From NCBI RefSeq assembly GCF_000013985.1, contig NC_008048.1, positions 620,001 through 684,000 on the forward strand: a stretch of 64,000 bases of DNA. The letters are read 5' to 3'. The position numbers were made by a program, and so were the translations under genes. This document shows, one piece after another, positions 47,076-56,877 of the stretch (positions are counted from its first letter, which is position 1; each line of letters opens with the position of its first letter). The notes under the pieces were generated by a model. That model had not been told where the DNA came from. It saw only the letters and a list, made by a program, of their open reading frames with translations, and did not search any database. The stretch is from Sphingopyxis alaskensis RB2256 (GTDB lineage Bacteria > Pseudomonadota > Alphaproteobacteria > Sphingomonadales > Sphingomonadaceae).

Positions 47076-48143
47076 GTGGCTGAGGTCAGGGATAACGGAC
47101 GCGCGGCGGCGCTGGAGCGCGAGGTCGCCGACGAGGTCGGCAAGGAGTTTCTGGCCGAAGGCCATTCGCCCGAATCGCCCGAAGCGCGCGCCGAGCAGGC
47201 CAAACGCGTCCATCTGCGCGCGCGGGCGCAGGGGGTTATCGAGCGCGGGCGCGAACAGCTTGGCCCCGGCACACGCGCCTATCGGATCGTGCGCCGCGTC
47301 GTTGTCGGCACCTATACCGACGGTTTCATCCACGCGGGCAACCTGGCCTATCTGGCGCTGATCGCGCTCTTTCCCTTCTTCATCCTGCTCGCCGCGGCGC
47401 TGTCGCTCGTCGGCGGCAGCGTCGGCGGCGAGCGTGCGGTCGAGGCGGTTTTTTCGACGATGCCGCCAACCGTCGCCAAGGCGCTGTCGGGCCCGATCCG
47501 CGAAGTGATGAGCGCGCGCACCGGCATTTTCCTGTGGCTTGGCGCGCTTGTCGCGCTCTGGACGGTGGGAAGTTTGATCGAAACAGTGCGCGACATATTG
47601 CGGCGCGCCTATGGCACGCATTTCAGCAAGGGATTCTTCCATTACCGCCTGCTGTCGATCGGCATCATCACCGGCGCCGTCGTGCTGATGCTGCTGTCGT
47701 TCAGCATGCAGGTGCTGATCGTCGGCGTCGAACAGTTCGTGACGCGCGTATTGCCCGAACAATATCAGGCCCGGGGCTTGGTGTTCATCTCGCGCGCGGT
47801 GTCGGGCTTTGGCCTGTTCGTCGCGATCTACCTGCTGTTCTACAGCCTGACACCGTCGAAATATCGCCGACTGAAGCGCTGCCCCAAATGGCCGGGGGCG
47901 CTGTTCACGACGCTGTGGTGGATCGGCGTCACGCTCGCGCTGCCGCCTTTGCTCGCGAGCCTGCTCAGCTATGATGCCACCTATGGCAGCCTTGCCGGGG
48001 TGATGGTCGCGCTATTTTTCTTCTATCTCGTCGGATTGGGTATGGTGATGGGTGCGGAGCTCAACGCCGCGCTCGTCGAGGTTGAGGATTTGGGCCACGA
48101 CGCTATGGGGCGCGTGGACGACGTGACAGTCGACGATAAATAA
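47076..48143 (+). CDS. YihY/BrkB family inner-membrane protein
   Basis: A 355-residue membrane protein with about six helices. The family signature is seen in FIHAGNLAYLALIALFPFFILLA (first helix and loop) and in the late MVALFFFYLVGLGMVMGAELNAAL. The first 60 residues are a charged cytoplasmic extension. Its function is not established; it is not RNase BN despite old naming. Start is GTG at 47076: an ATG four bases upstream is out of frame and stops at once. It lies between the CbpA-like gene and fabI. Confidence 0.9.
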   Translation: MAEVRDNGRAAALEREVADEVGKEFLAEGHSPESPEARAEQAKRVHLRARAQGVIERGREQLGPGTRAYRIVRRVVVGTYTDGFIHAGNLAYLALIALFPFFILLAAALSLVGGSVGGERAVEAVFSTMPPTVAKALSGPIREVMSARTGIFLWLGALVALWTVGSLIETVRDILRRAYGTHFSKGFFHYRLLSIGIITGAVVLMLLSFSMQVLIVGVEQFVTRVLPEQYQARGLVFISRAVSGFGLFVAIYLLFYSLTPSKYRRLKRCPKWPGALFTTLWWIGVTLALPPLLASLLSYDATYGSLAGVMVALFFFYLVGLGMVMGAELNAALVEVEDLGHDAMGRVDDVTVDDK

Positions 48144-48160
48144 GGCCGGAGAAAACGGAA

Positions 48161-48988
48161 ATGACGGGTCTGATGAAGGGCAAACGCGGGCTGATCATGG
48201 GGCTGGCGAACGACAAATCGCTCGCCTGGGGCATTGCGAAGGCGCTGCACGCGCATGGCGCGGAGCTTGCGCTCTCCTATCAGGGCGAGGTGATGGCAAA
48301 GCGCGTCAAGCCGCTTGCCGACCAGCTTGGCTGCGATTTCCTGATCGATTGCGACGTGTCCGACATGGACAATCTCGACGCAGCGTTCGGGTCGCTCGCC
48401 GCGCGCTGGCCGACGATCGATTTTGTGGTCCACGCGATCGGCTATACCAACAAGGAAGCGCTGCGGGGCCATTATGCCGATGTGACGCTCGACGATTTCC
48501 TGATGACGATGAATATCAGCGTTTACAGCTTCACCGCGGTCGCGAAGCGCGCGGCGGCGATGATGGCGCCCTTCGACCCTGAAACGGGCGCCGGCGGCGG
48601 CTCGCTGCTGACGCTCAGCTATTATGGCGCCGAAAAGGTCATCCCGCATTATAACGTCATGGGCGTCGCGAAGTCGGCGCTCGAAACCAGCGTCAAATAT
48701 CTTGCCAATGATTACGGGCCGCAGGGGGTGCGCGTGAACGCGATCTCGGCAGGGCCGATCAAGACGCTCGCAGCGTCGGGCATCGGCGATTTCCGCCTGA
48801 TCCTGAAATGGAACGAATATAACGCGCCGCTGCGCCGCAACGTCACGATCGACGATGTGGGCGGCTCGGCGCTCTATCTCCTGAGCGATCTGGCGAGCGG
48901 CGTGACAGGCGAAACGCACCACGTCGATGCGGGTTATCACACCATCGGCATGAAGCAGGAAGATGCGCCGGACATCGCGCTTGCGTGA
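48161..48988 (+). CDS. fabI: Enoyl-ACP reductase (NADH) FabI
   Basis: Last reduction of the fatty-acid elongation cycle and the target of triclosan. The 275-residue SDR enzyme has the FabI-type GLANDKSLAWGIA cofactor region, HAIGYTNKEAL, and the catalytic pair Tyr-x6-Lys in HYNVMGVAKSALE, with SYYGAEKVIPHYN typical of FabI. The stop TGA overlaps the ATG of the next gene (TGATG), so a VOC protein gene and aroC are translationally linked to it. Confidence 0.96.
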   Translation: MTGLMKGKRGLIMGLANDKSLAWGIAKALHAHGAELALSYQGEVMAKRVKPLADQLGCDFLIDCDVSDMDNLDAAFGSLAARWPTIDFVVHAIGYTNKEALRGHYADVTLDDFLMTMNISVYSFTAVAKRAAAMMAPFDPETGAGGGSLLTLSYYGAEKVIPHYNVMGVAKSALETSVKYLANDYGPQGVRVNAISAGPIKTLAASGIGDFRLILKWNEYNAPLRRNVTIDDVGGSALYLLSDLASGVTGETHHVDAGYHTIGMKQEDAPDIALA

Positions 48989-49362
48989 TGGTTGATCTGA
49001 CCATCGATCATGTTCAGCTTGCCATCCCCATCGGCGGTGAAGATGCGGCGCGGAGTTTTTATGGCGTATTGCTGGGCTTGAGTGAATTGCCCAAGCCGCC
49101 CGAGATGGTGGGGCGCGGGGGGTGCTGGTTTCAACTCGGCGCGCAGCAATTGCATGTCGGCGTCGAGGCTGATTTTCACGCCGCGAAGAAAGCCCATATC
49201 GCGTTGGCGACCGACGAATTGGCCGCGCTGCGACACCGGATTGAGGCCGCTGGCCATGCGACCAAAGATGACAGCCCGGTCGAGGGGCGCTACCGTTTTT
49301 TTGCAGAAGACCCTTTCGGCAATCGAATCGAGTTTATGGACAGGGTGGCACGGGGCATATGA
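48988..49362 (+). CDS. VOC (glyoxalase-fold) protein
   Basis: A 124-residue single-domain vicinal-oxygen-chelate protein: [20 protein letters not shown] at the start, LHVGVEADF in the middle and [18 protein letters not shown] at the end, with His and Glu residues at the usual metal positions. Activity unknown. Overlaps of one base with fabI and four bases with aroC place it inside a tightly coupled unit. GTG one codon upstream is an alternative start. Confidence 0.85.
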   Translation: MVDLTIDHVQLAIPIGGEDAARSFYGVLLGLSELPKPPEMVGRGGCWFQLGAQQLHVGVEADFHAAKKAHIALATDELAALRHRIEAAGHATKDDSPVEGRYRFFAEDPFGNRIEFMDRVARGI

Positions 49363-50435
49363 GTTTCAACAGCTTCGGACGCGTCCTGCGCTTTACGACC
49401 TGGGGGGAAAGTCACGGGCCCGCGCTCGGTGCGGTCGTCGATGGCTGCCCGCCGCGGCTGTCTCTGTCCGAAGCCGACATCCAGCCCTTTCTCGACAAGC
49501 GTCGCCCCGGCCAGTCGCGCCACACCACGCAGCGGCAGGAGCCCGACCAGGTGCGTATCCTGTCGGGGGTGTTCGAAGGCAAGACGACAGGCACGCCGAT
49601 CAGCCTGATGATCGAGAATGTCGATCAGCGATCGAAGGATTATGGCGAGATCGCGCAAGCCTGGCGTCCCGGCCACGCCGATTATGCCTATGACGCCAAA
49701 TATGGCATCCGCGATTATCGCGGCGGCGGCCGGTCGAGCGCGCGCGAGACTGCGGCGCGTGTCGCGGCGGGCGCTGTCGCGCGGCTGGTGATCCCGGAGG
49801 TGCAGATCCACGCCTGGGTCGCGGAGATCGGCGGCGATGCGATCGATCCGGCGAACTTCGACCTCGAAGAAATCGATCGCAATCCCTTTTTCTGTCCCGA
49901 CCCCGCGGCGGCGCAGCGCTGGGAGGCGCTGATGGATTCCGCGCGCAAGGCGGGAAGCTCGCTGGGCGCGGTCATCGAATGCGCCGCGAGCGGCGTCCCC
50001 GCAGGCTGGGGCGCGCCTGTCTATGCCAAGCTCGACAGTGACCTTGCGGCCGCGATGATGGGGATCAACGCGGTGAAGGGCGTCGAGATCGGCGCGGGAT
50101 TCGGCGTGGCGCGGCTGCGCGGCGAGGAAAATGCCGATCCGATGCGCCCCGCCAGCGACGGCAGCAACCGCCCCGATTTCCTGTCGAACAATGCCGGCGG
50201 CATCGCGGGCGGCATTTCGACCGGGCAGCCGGTCGTCGTGCGCGTCGCCTTCAAGCCGACGAGTTCGATCCTGACCCCGGTGCCGACGGTGAACAAGGCG
50301 GGCGAGGCGACCGACATCGTGACCAGGGGCCGCCACGACCCCTGCGTCGGCATCCGCGGCGCGCCGGTGGTCGAAGCGATGATGGCGCTGACACTCGCCG
50401 ACCACAAGCTGCTCCACCGCGCGCAGTGCGGATGA
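49359..50435 (+). CDS. aroC: Chorismate synthase
   Basis: Makes chorismate from EPSP, the last common step to aromatic amino acids, using reduced FMN. The 358-residue product carries the three family signatures: [17 protein letters not shown] at the N terminus, [20 protein letters not shown] with the [18 protein letters not shown] that follows, and the C-terminal [20 protein letters not shown] at 49359 overlaps the stop of the VOC gene. The FMN and substrate residues appear intact. Confidence 0.98.
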   Translation: MSFNSFGRVLRFTTWGESHGPALGAVVDGCPPRLSLSEADIQPFLDKRRPGQSRHTTQRQEPDQVRILSGVFEGKTTGTPISLMIENVDQRSKDYGEIAQAWRPGHADYAYDAKYGIRDYRGGGRSSARETAARVAAGAVARLVIPEVQIHAWVAEIGGDAIDPANFDLEEIDRNPFFCPDPAAAQRWEALMDSARKAGSSLGAVIECAASGVPAGWGAPVYAKLDSDLAAAMMGINAVKGVEIGAGFGVARLRGEENADPMRPASDGSNRPDFLSNNAGGIAGGISTGQPVVVRVAFKPTSSILTPVPTVNKAGEATDIVTRGRHDPCVGIRGAPVVEAMMALTLADHKLLHRAQCG

Positions 50436-50442
50436 CGGGTCC

Positions 50443-52233
50443 GTGATCGACGTCGCCCGCACCTTTATCACCAATCATCAGGCGATCATCGGCCTCGTCG
50501 TCCTGGGCCTGATGTTCGTCGGTTTCGTTCTGGAGCGCTTTCCCGCAACCGTTGTCGCCATCCTCGGAACCTGCACCTTCCTCTTCCTCGGCATCCTGTC
50601 GGGGCGCGACCTGTTCTCGGTCTTTTCCAATCCGGCGCCGGTGACGATCGGCGCGATGTTCATCCTGTCGGGGGCGCTGTTGCGGACGGGGACGCTGGAT
50701 GCGATCGCCAGCCGGATCATCGCGCGCGCGCAGCGACATCCCAGGCTGGCGCTCGCGGAAATGTTCCTTGGCGTCTACGTCGCCTCGGCCCTCCTCAACA
50801 ACACGCCGGTCGTCGTGGTGATGATCCCGATCATGCTCCGCCTTGCGGCCGCCCTCAATCTGAGCGCGAAGCGGCTGCTGATCCCGCTGTCCTATGTGGC
50901 GATCCTCGGCGGCACGACCACGCTGGTCGGCACCTCGACCAACCTGCTCGTCGCCGCCGTGGCCGAGGAGAATGGGCTCGACGGCTTTGGTATTTTCACC
51001 ATCACGCCTGTCGGACTGGTCGCGGGCGTGATCGGCGCCTTTGGTCTGCTCGCGATCGCGCGGCGTTTCCTGCCCGATGACGCGCCGAACCAGATCGCGC
51101 TCAGCCAGGATCATCGCTCCTTCCTGTCCGAAGTGCGGATATTGAAGGATGGTAATCTGGTGGGCCGGCGCGTTGGCGATGTGCCCTTTGCCAGGCGCGC
51201 CAACGTCAGGCTGGTCGGGCTGAAGCGCGGCGGCACGCTCCGCCGCACTGCGCTTGCCGACGAAATACTGCAGGCCGACGACCGCCTGGTGCTGCGGCTC
51301 GAGCTTGCCGAGTTGCTGTCGCTGCGCGCGAACAAGAATGTCGCGATCGGGCTGACCGCCGGGCATGACGATGTCGAGCAGGATGAGGAAGAGATTGTCG
51401 AGGCGATGATCGCGCCCAGCCATCCCGCGATTGGCCGTCGCCTGATCGAAATCCCTTTCCTCTCGGCGCTGCGCGTCCGCATCCTCGGCATCGCGCGCTT
51501 TCGCAAGACGCCCGGTCCGGACCTGCCCAATGCGCGCATCCAGGCGATCGATCGCGTACTTGTCACCGGGCCGACGGACCAGATCGAGCAGATGTATGCC
51601 AATCCACATCTTTATGGCGTCGGCTCGACGACCGAGCGCGAGTTCCGGCGCGGCAAGGCGCCGATAGCGATCGGCGCCCTGCTCGGCGTCATCCTGCTCG
51701 CGTCGTTCAACGTCATGGACATCGGTGTCGCGGCAATCATCGGCGTCGGGCTGATCCTCGTCACCCGCTGCATCGACGCCGACGAAGCGTGGGATTCGAT
51801 CGACGGCAATGTGCTCGTGCTGATTTTCGCGATGCTTGCCGTCGGGCTGGCGCTCGAAAATTCGGGCAGCGTTGCGCTCGTGGTGGGCAAATTGACGCCG
51901 GTGCTGGCCGATGTGCCGCCGTGGGGGCTCGTGCTCGCGACCTACGCCATTTCGGTGCTGCTGACCGAGGTGGTGACCAACAATGCCGTTGCGATCCTCG
52001 TCACCCCGCTCACCATTGCCGTTGCGCGCGATCTCGGCGTCGATCCCTATCCGCTGGTCGTCGCGGTGATGTTCGCCGCCTCTGCCAGCTTTGCGACGCC
52101 GATCGGCTATCAGACGAATACGCTGGTCTATGCGGCGGGTAATTATCGGTTCGTCGATTTCGTTCGCGCCGGCGTTCCGATGACCTTGTTCGTCGGTGCG
52201 GCCACGGTGGCTGCGATCAGCCTGTTGATGTGA
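50443..52233 (+). CDS. SLC13-type transporter with two TrkA-C domains
   Basis: A 596-residue divalent-anion:Na+ symporter-family (DASS/SLC13) protein. The first membrane half has the NNTPVVVVMIPI and GTTTLVGTSTNLL signatures; a cytoplasmic insert of about 200 residues carries two TrkA-C (RCK_C) domains; the second half repeats the pattern with TNNAVAILVTPL and FATPIGYQTNTLV. Relatives move sulfate or dicarboxylates. Start is GTG at 50443, seven bases after aroC, so it may be transcribed with it. Confidence 0.88.
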   Translation: MIDVARTFITNHQAIIGLVVLGLMFVGFVLERFPATVVAILGTCTFLFLGILSGRDLFSVFSNPAPVTIGAMFILSGALLRTGTLDAIASRIIARAQRHPRLALAEMFLGVYVASALLNNTPVVVVMIPIMLRLAAALNLSAKRLLIPLSYVAILGGTTTLVGTSTNLLVAAVAEENGLDGFGIFTITPVGLVAGVIGAFGLLAIARRFLPDDAPNQIALSQDHRSFLSEVRILKDGNLVGRRVGDVPFARRANVRLVGLKRGGTLRRTALADEILQADDRLVLRLELAELLSLRANKNVAIGLTAGHDDVEQDEEEIVEAMIAPSHPAIGRRLIEIPFLSALRVRILGIARFRKTPGPDLPNARIQAIDRVLVTGPTDQIEQMYANPHLYGVGSTTEREFRRGKAPIAIGALLGVILLASFNVMDIGVAAIIGVGLILVTRCIDADEAWDSIDGNVLVLIFAMLAVGLALENSGSVALVVGKLTPVLADVPPWGLVLATYAISVLLTEVVTNNAVAILVTPLTIAVARDLGVDPYPLVVAVMFAASASFATPIGYQTNTLVYAAGNYRFVDFVRAGVPMTLFVGAATVAAISLLM

Positions 52234-52307
52234 ACGGTGCGGTTGCGCGCTATTTTGGGCACCGCTAGGGTCCGCGCCCTATTGGGTCGCAAGCAGGGGA
52301 AAAGTGG

Positions 52308-53633
52308 ATGGCCGAAGCAAGCATCGTGATGCCGGCCCAAGGGCATGAAGAGGCGCGCGCGCGGCGTCTGCAATGGCGGATGCTGGTCGGGTTTGTCGTC
52401 GGCCTGCTCGCGGGACTCGCGGCGCATTATGGCGCTGCGGGCCAGCCGTGGGTTGACGAGGTGATTTTCTATCTCGGCAAGGTCGGTGACATTTTCCTTC
52501 GCCTGCTCTTCATGCTGGTCATCCCGCTGCTGGTGTCGGCGTTGATCGTCGGTGTCGCCGAAATGGGCGAGATGCGGGCGCTCAAGACCGTGGGATTGCG
52601 AACGCTGATCTATACGATCGTCGTGTCGTCGATCGCGGTTGTGATCAGCCTGCTGGTCGTCAACCTTCTCCAGCCGGGTGCCGGCGTCGATCCGGAGGTC
52701 GCGCGTTCGCTGATCGCCGACGGCGCCGAGCGCGCGGGCAGCATCATTCAGACGAGCCGCGAGGCCAAGGCCGGCGCCGACGCGATCGTCGCGATCGTCC
52801 CCAATAATTTTTTCCTCGCGATGAGCCAGAATGACGTGCTTGCGGTGATGTTCTTCGCGCTGTTTTTCGGCATCGGCCTGATGATGGTGCAGACGCCGCA
52901 GACGCAGGCGCTGAAAACCGCGATCGAGGGCGTGTTCGAGGTTGCGATGAAGCTGATCGGGCTGGTCATCCGCCTCGCGCCGATCGCGATCTTCTGTTTC
53001 ATGTTCAACCTCGGCGCGCAGTTCGGCGTCGATCTGCTCGTGCGCCTGTCGGCCTTCGTCGGTGTGGTGCTGCTTGCGCTCGGGCTTCAGATGTTCGTGG
53101 TCTTTCCGATCCTGCTCAAGACGCTGGCGGGGAAATCGCCGATCGCCTTCTTCCGCGAAACGCAGGAAGCAACGGTGATGGCTTTTTCGACCGCCTCGTC
53201 AAACGCGACGCTGCCCACGGCGCTGCGCGTCGCCCGGAACCAGTTGCACCTGCCCGACCGGGTCGCGCGCTTCGTGCTGACCATCGGCGCGACGGCGAAC
53301 CAGAATGGCACGGCGATGTTCGAAGGGGTGACGGTGATCTTCCTCGCGCAATTCTTCGGGGTCGACCTGACGCTGCAGCAACAGATCATGGTGATGGCCG
53401 TGTGCATCCTTGGCGGCATCGGCACGGCGGGCGTTCCGGCGGGTTCGCTGCCGGTGATCGCGCTGATCCTTGCCATGGTCGGTGTCCCCCCGGCGGGCAT
53501 CGGGCTGGTGCTCGGCGTCGACCGTTTCCTCGACATGTGCCGCACGACGCTGAACGTCATCGGCGACCTTGTCGCGGCGACGGTCGTTTCGGCCGGGATC
53601 GACGATCGGCCGGAAGGGGACAGCCCCGGCTGA
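52308..53633 (+). CDS. Dicarboxylate/amino acid:cation symporter (DAACS family)
   Basis: A 441-residue sodium- or proton-coupled symporter of the glutamate/dicarboxylate group. Motifs match GltP/DctA: the serine-rich hairpin in MAFSTASSNATLPTALR, GATANQNGTAMFEGVTVIF for the cation and substrate site, and the second hairpin GIGTAGVPAGSLPVIALIL, followed by DRFLDMCRTTLNVIGD. The Asn-Gln-Asn variant in place of NMDG points away from classical DctA, so substrate is open. GGGGAAAAGTGG precedes the ATG. Confidence 0.9.
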   Translation: MAEASIVMPAQGHEEARARRLQWRMLVGFVVGLLAGLAAHYGAAGQPWVDEVIFYLGKVGDIFLRLLFMLVIPLLVSALIVGVAEMGEMRALKTVGLRTLIYTIVVSSIAVVISLLVVNLLQPGAGVDPEVARSLIADGAERAGSIIQTSREAKAGADAIVAIVPNNFFLAMSQNDVLAVMFFALFFGIGLMMVQTPQTQALKTAIEGVFEVAMKLIGLVIRLAPIAIFCFMFNLGAQFGVDLLVRLSAFVGVVLLALGLQMFVVFPILLKTLAGKSPIAFFRETQEATVMAFSTASSNATLPTALRVARNQLHLPDRVARFVLTIGATANQNGTAMFEGVTVIFLAQFFGVDLTLQQQIMVMAVCILGGIGTAGVPAGSLPVIALILAMVGVPPAGIGLVLGVDRFLDMCRTTLNVIGDLVAATVVSAGIDDRPEGDSPG

Positions 53634-53642
53634 TCCTTTTGG

Positions 53643-54458
53643 CTATTGATCGCGCACTTTGTTGGGCCGGTCGACGCGGTTGGCGCGCGCGGGGGGCGGG
53701 GGCGCCGATGGCGTGTCCGCTCTCGGCGGCGGAGCCGGCCGAACGGCTGGGCGCGCGACAGGGGGCGTGCTCCCTGTGACCGGCGCCGCGGCGGGCGGGG
53801 CGACGGCGCTCCGCGGCCATTGCCGATGCGAGCGTTGCGTCGCGCGTGTCTCGACCCGCCCGCGCGGCCGCGAATATATCTCGCCCGGTTCGGTGGCAGG
53901 CAGATTACGGATCGCGCGCGGCGTGCCGGTCATGGCTTCGGTGGAGCGGCGCGGGCGCGTGCCGCGCGGGCCGTCACCGTCGCGGTCGCCGCGGTTCCAG
54001 CCCGGCCGCCGGTCATCGCGCTCGCGGTCGTCATCGCGGTCGCGATGCCAGCCGGGGCGACCGGGTTTCCAGTCGCCGTGCTTGCCATGATATTTCCACC
54101 AAGCGCGCCGCCCGCCCCAATAGTTCAGATAATGGTCGCGCAGCGGATAGCGGTTGCGATAGCGGTCGAACATCCATAGCCCGTGGCCGGGGTAATAATA
54201 ATCGTCGTACCAGCCGCCGCCAAAGCCGATCTGGACAAAGCCGCTGCCATAATCCGACGCATCATAGCAATCATAGCCATAGCCGTCGTCATAGGCATAG
54301 CCGTCATAGTCATAATAAGCGTCGCCGTAGCGCGCCGCGCAATCGCCGCGCGAAGCGTAGCTGGCGCCATGGACGTCGCCATAATAGCAGCCGGAAAGCA
54401 TCGTCGTCGCAAATGCACCGAATGCGATGGAAAGGGGGCGCTTGAAACGCAGGGGCAT
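53643..54458 (-). CDS. Tyr/Asp/Gly-rich lipoprotein, unknown function
   Basis: A 271-residue predicted lipoprotein: signal peptide with lipobox MLSGC (Cys24), then a low-complexity stretch of alternating Asp, Tyr and Gly (residues about 25-90), a middle with WYDDYYYPGHGLWMFDRYRN, and an Arg/Asp/Gly- then Pro/Ala-rich tail. The middle block looks like short RcnB/YXWGGRRAWWK-type repeats of exported proteins. The aromatic/acidic composition may serve metal binding or surface packing, but no family is certain. Convergent with the DAACS symporter. Confidence 0.7.
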   Translation of the reverse strand: MPLRFKRPLSIAFGAFATTMLSGCYYGDVHGASYASRGDCAARYGDAYYDYDGYAYDDGYGYDCYDASDYGSGFVQIGFGGGWYDDYYYPGHGLWMFDRYRNRYPLRDHYLNYWGGRRAWWKYHGKHGDWKPGRPGWHRDRDDDRERDDRRPGWNRGDRDGDGPRGTRPRRSTEAMTGTPRAIRNLPATEPGEIYSRPRGRVETRATQRSHRQWPRSAVAPPAAAPVTGSTPPVARPAVRPAPPPRADTPSAPPPPARANRVDRPNKVRDQ

Positions 54459-54617
54459 GGCTCGGTCCTTTTCGGGGCGATGAATTGCGACCCTCGCGCC
54501 GAACCTGCCCGAGCCGAGTTGAATTTGCGGTGAATGGTGTGCGATACGTTACTTGCACCATTGTCAGTAGTGCGATACCCATCATGCCAACGACAGGATG
54601 GACGAGGATTCGACCCG

Positions 54618-56027
54618 ATGAACGCGCCGACGCAAATCCACCCCGCCAGCAGCCGTTGGTCCGCCGCGCGCTTCGGCCCCGACACGCAGCACTGGCTTCC
54701 GCGCAACCCCGACAGTGCGATCGATCATATTCCCGGCGAGGACGGCCTGCCCATCATCGGCAACACGCTCGAACAGCTGCGCGACTATCCCGCCTTCGCG
54801 CGCCGCATGGTCGCAAAATATGGCCCCGTCTATCGCAACAACAGCTTCGGCGGGCGCAGCGTCGCGCTGTACGGGCCAGAAGCGAACGAACTCGTCATGT
54901 TCGACCGCGACAAGATTTTTTCGTCCGAACAGGGGTGGGGCCCGGTGCTCAACCTGCTTTTCCCGCGCGGACTGATGCTGATGGATTTCGAAAAGCATCG
55001 CGCCGACCGCAAGCTCCTGTCGGTCGCCTTCAAACCCGAACCGATGCGCCACTATGCCGATGCGCTCAACGACGGGATCAGGGGCCGGGTCGCAAGCTGG
55101 AGCGGGCGGACGTTCCAATTCTATCCCGCGATCAAGGAACTGACGCTCGACCTTGCCGCGACAAGTTTCCTCGGGATCCCATGGGGGCCGGAGGCGGACA
55201 AGGTCAACAAGGCCTTCGTCGACATGGTCCAGGCGTCGATCGGCATCGTGCGCCGCCCGCTGCCCTTCACGGCGATGGGGCGCGGCGCGAAAGGTCGCGC
55301 CTTCCTCGTCGATTATTTCAGCCGCATGGTGCCCGAACGCCGCGAGGGCGCGGGTGAGGACATGTTCAGCCAGATCTGCCGCACCCGCGACGACAATGGC
55401 GATTATATGCCGGTCGACGCGATCGTCGATCATATGAACTTCCTGATGATGGCGGCGCACGACACGATCACCAGCTCGATCACCACGCTGGTGTGGGAGC
55501 TGGCGCGCCACCCCGATTGGCAGGACAGGCTGCGCGAGGAGATGCTCGCCGTCGCCCCGGCGGGCGAAGGCGTCGGGCACAACAGCCTCGGCGAGCTGGA
55601 GCTCACCGAATGGGCGTTCAAGGAAGCGCTGCGGCTCGTTCCCCCGGTGCCCAGCTTCCCGCGCCGCGCGCTCAAGGATTTCGAGTTCGGCGGCTATCGC
55701 ATCCCCGCGGGCACCTCGGTCGGCGTCAGCCCCGCCTTCACGCACATGATGGAGGAGCATTGGCCCGAACCCGAAAGGTTCGACCCGATGCGCTTTTCGC
55801 CGGAGGTCGCGCGCGGACGGCACAAATATGCGTGGGTGCCGTTCGGCGGCGGCGCGCATATGTGCCTGGGGCTGCACTTCGCCTATATGCAGGCGAAAAT
55901 CTTTTTCCACCATGTCGTCACCACCCACCGGATCAGCGTCGCGCCCGGCTATGCGCCCGAGTGGCAGATGCTGCCGATCCCGCGCCCGAAGGACGGGCTG
56001 ACCGTGACGTTCGAGCCGCTGAAATAA
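54618..56027 (+). CDS. Cytochrome P450
   Basis: A 469-residue soluble P450. The haem-binding loop FGGGAHMCLG holds the Cys ligand; the I-helix motif AAHDTITS and the K-helix EALR (ExxR) are present. Its long N terminus without a membrane anchor and the pattern PIIGNTLEQLRDYPAFARRM fit sphingomonad P450s of unassigned substrate, some related to sterol or terpene oxidation. No ferredoxin or reductase gene is adjacent. ATG at 54618; an upstream in-frame start lacks support. Confidence 0.9.
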   Translation: MNAPTQIHPASSRWSAARFGPDTQHWLPRNPDSAIDHIPGEDGLPIIGNTLEQLRDYPAFARRMVAKYGPVYRNNSFGGRSVALYGPEANELVMFDRDKIFSSEQGWGPVLNLLFPRGLMLMDFEKHRADRKLLSVAFKPEPMRHYADALNDGIRGRVASWSGRTFQFYPAIKELTLDLAATSFLGIPWGPEADKVNKAFVDMVQASIGIVRRPLPFTAMGRGAKGRAFLVDYFSRMVPERREGAGEDMFSQICRTRDDNGDYMPVDAIVDHMNFLMMAAHDTITSSITTLVWELARHPDWQDRLREEMLAVAPAGEGVGHNSLGELELTEWAFKEALRLVPPVPSFPRRALKDFEFGGYRIPAGTSVGVSPAFTHMMEEHWPEPERFDPMRFSPEVARGRHKYAWVPFGGGAHMCLGLHFAYMQAKIFFHHVVTTHRISVAPGYAPEWQMLPIPRPKDGLTVTFEPLK

Positions 56028-56121
56028 TCGTCGCCCCCGCGAAGGCGGGGGCCGCCGTCGGTTTACGCAGCGCCGCGGGGTAAGGTGGCCAGCGGCCCCC
56101 GCCTTCGCGGGGGCGACGTGT
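56028..56121. repeat. Long palindromic pair after the P450 gene
   Basis: CGTCGCCCCCGCGAAGGCGG and the bases GGGCC that follow at the left are repeated in exact inverse at the right end (GGCCCCCGCCTTCGCGGGGG then CGACG), with about 40 bases between. Each arm is also a hairpin in itself. It may form a large cruciform and could end P450 transcription, though no T-run is present. Confidence 0.8.
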
Positions 56122-56142
56122 ATCCTTGTTCGGACGGTCCAA

Positions 56143-56877
56143 GTGCGTCATCTGGGGCGCGTGACGACTCTTCGCCCCTATCTCATCTGGTTAGCCGTCG
56201 CGTTGTTGTTCGCCTTCGCCGCGGTTCGCGCCATGCAGTGGGTGCGCGAGCACCCCGAACATGTCCCCGGCGCGCGCTTCGAACTCGCGCACCCGCAGGG
56301 CTGGGCCACGCGCCACAAGCTGGTGGCGCTCGCCGCCGACGATGACGCCTGTTTCGCTGCCTTCGACCGCTCGGGCGCAGGCTATTTGCGGCGGCCGGTG
56401 GTGGGCGAGGGGGTATGCCGCGCCAGCCAGCGGATGATCCTGACCGGCAACCGTCTCGTGCCCACGATGCGCCCCGCGAACGCCGCGCCCGGTTGCGCCG
56501 TCACCGCGGCAATGGCGCTGTGGACCCGCGACGTCGTGCAGCCCGCAGCCGAACGCTATTTCGGGCAACAGGTCGTCGAGCTGGAGAATCTCGGCAGTTA
56601 CAACTGCCGCACCATTGCCGGCAGCGCGGCGCGAAGCCAGCATTCGACCGCCAATGCGATCGACATTTCGGCCTTCATCCTGGCCGACGGAACGCGGATT
56701 GCGCTCATCAACGACTGGGAACCCGGCGACCGGCACGGCGAGTTCCTCCACGCGGTGCGCGATGGATCGTGCGGCCTGTTCTCGACCGTGCTGTCACCCG
56801 ATCATAATGCCGCGCACGCCGATCATTTCCATTTCGACATGGCCGCGCGCACCGCAGGCTGGACGGTGTGCCGTTAG
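56143..56877 (+). CDS. Extensin-like protein, membrane anchored
   Basis: A 244-residue protein with an N-terminal membrane helix (YLIWLAVALLFAFAAV) and an extensin-like C-terminal domain: SQHSTANAIDISAFILADG, paired Cys residues and the terminal HADHFHFDMA. It is a paralogue of the lipoprotein at 10026-10727, so the window has two versions with different anchors. Start is GTG at 56143 or 56161; neither has a strong ribosome site. Its stop TAG is made of the TA target plus the first G of a MITE-like element. Confidence 0.85.
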   Translation: MRHLGRVTTLRPYLIWLAVALLFAFAAVRAMQWVREHPEHVPGARFELAHPQGWATRHKLVALAADDDACFAAFDRSGAGYLRRPVVGEGVCRASQRMILTGNRLVPTMRPANAAPGCAVTAAMALWTRDVVQPAAERYFGQQVVELENLGSYNCRTIAGSAARSQHSTANAIDISAFILADGTRIALINDWEPGDRHGEFLHAVRDGSCGLFSTVLSPDHNAAHADHFHFDMAARTAGWTVCR

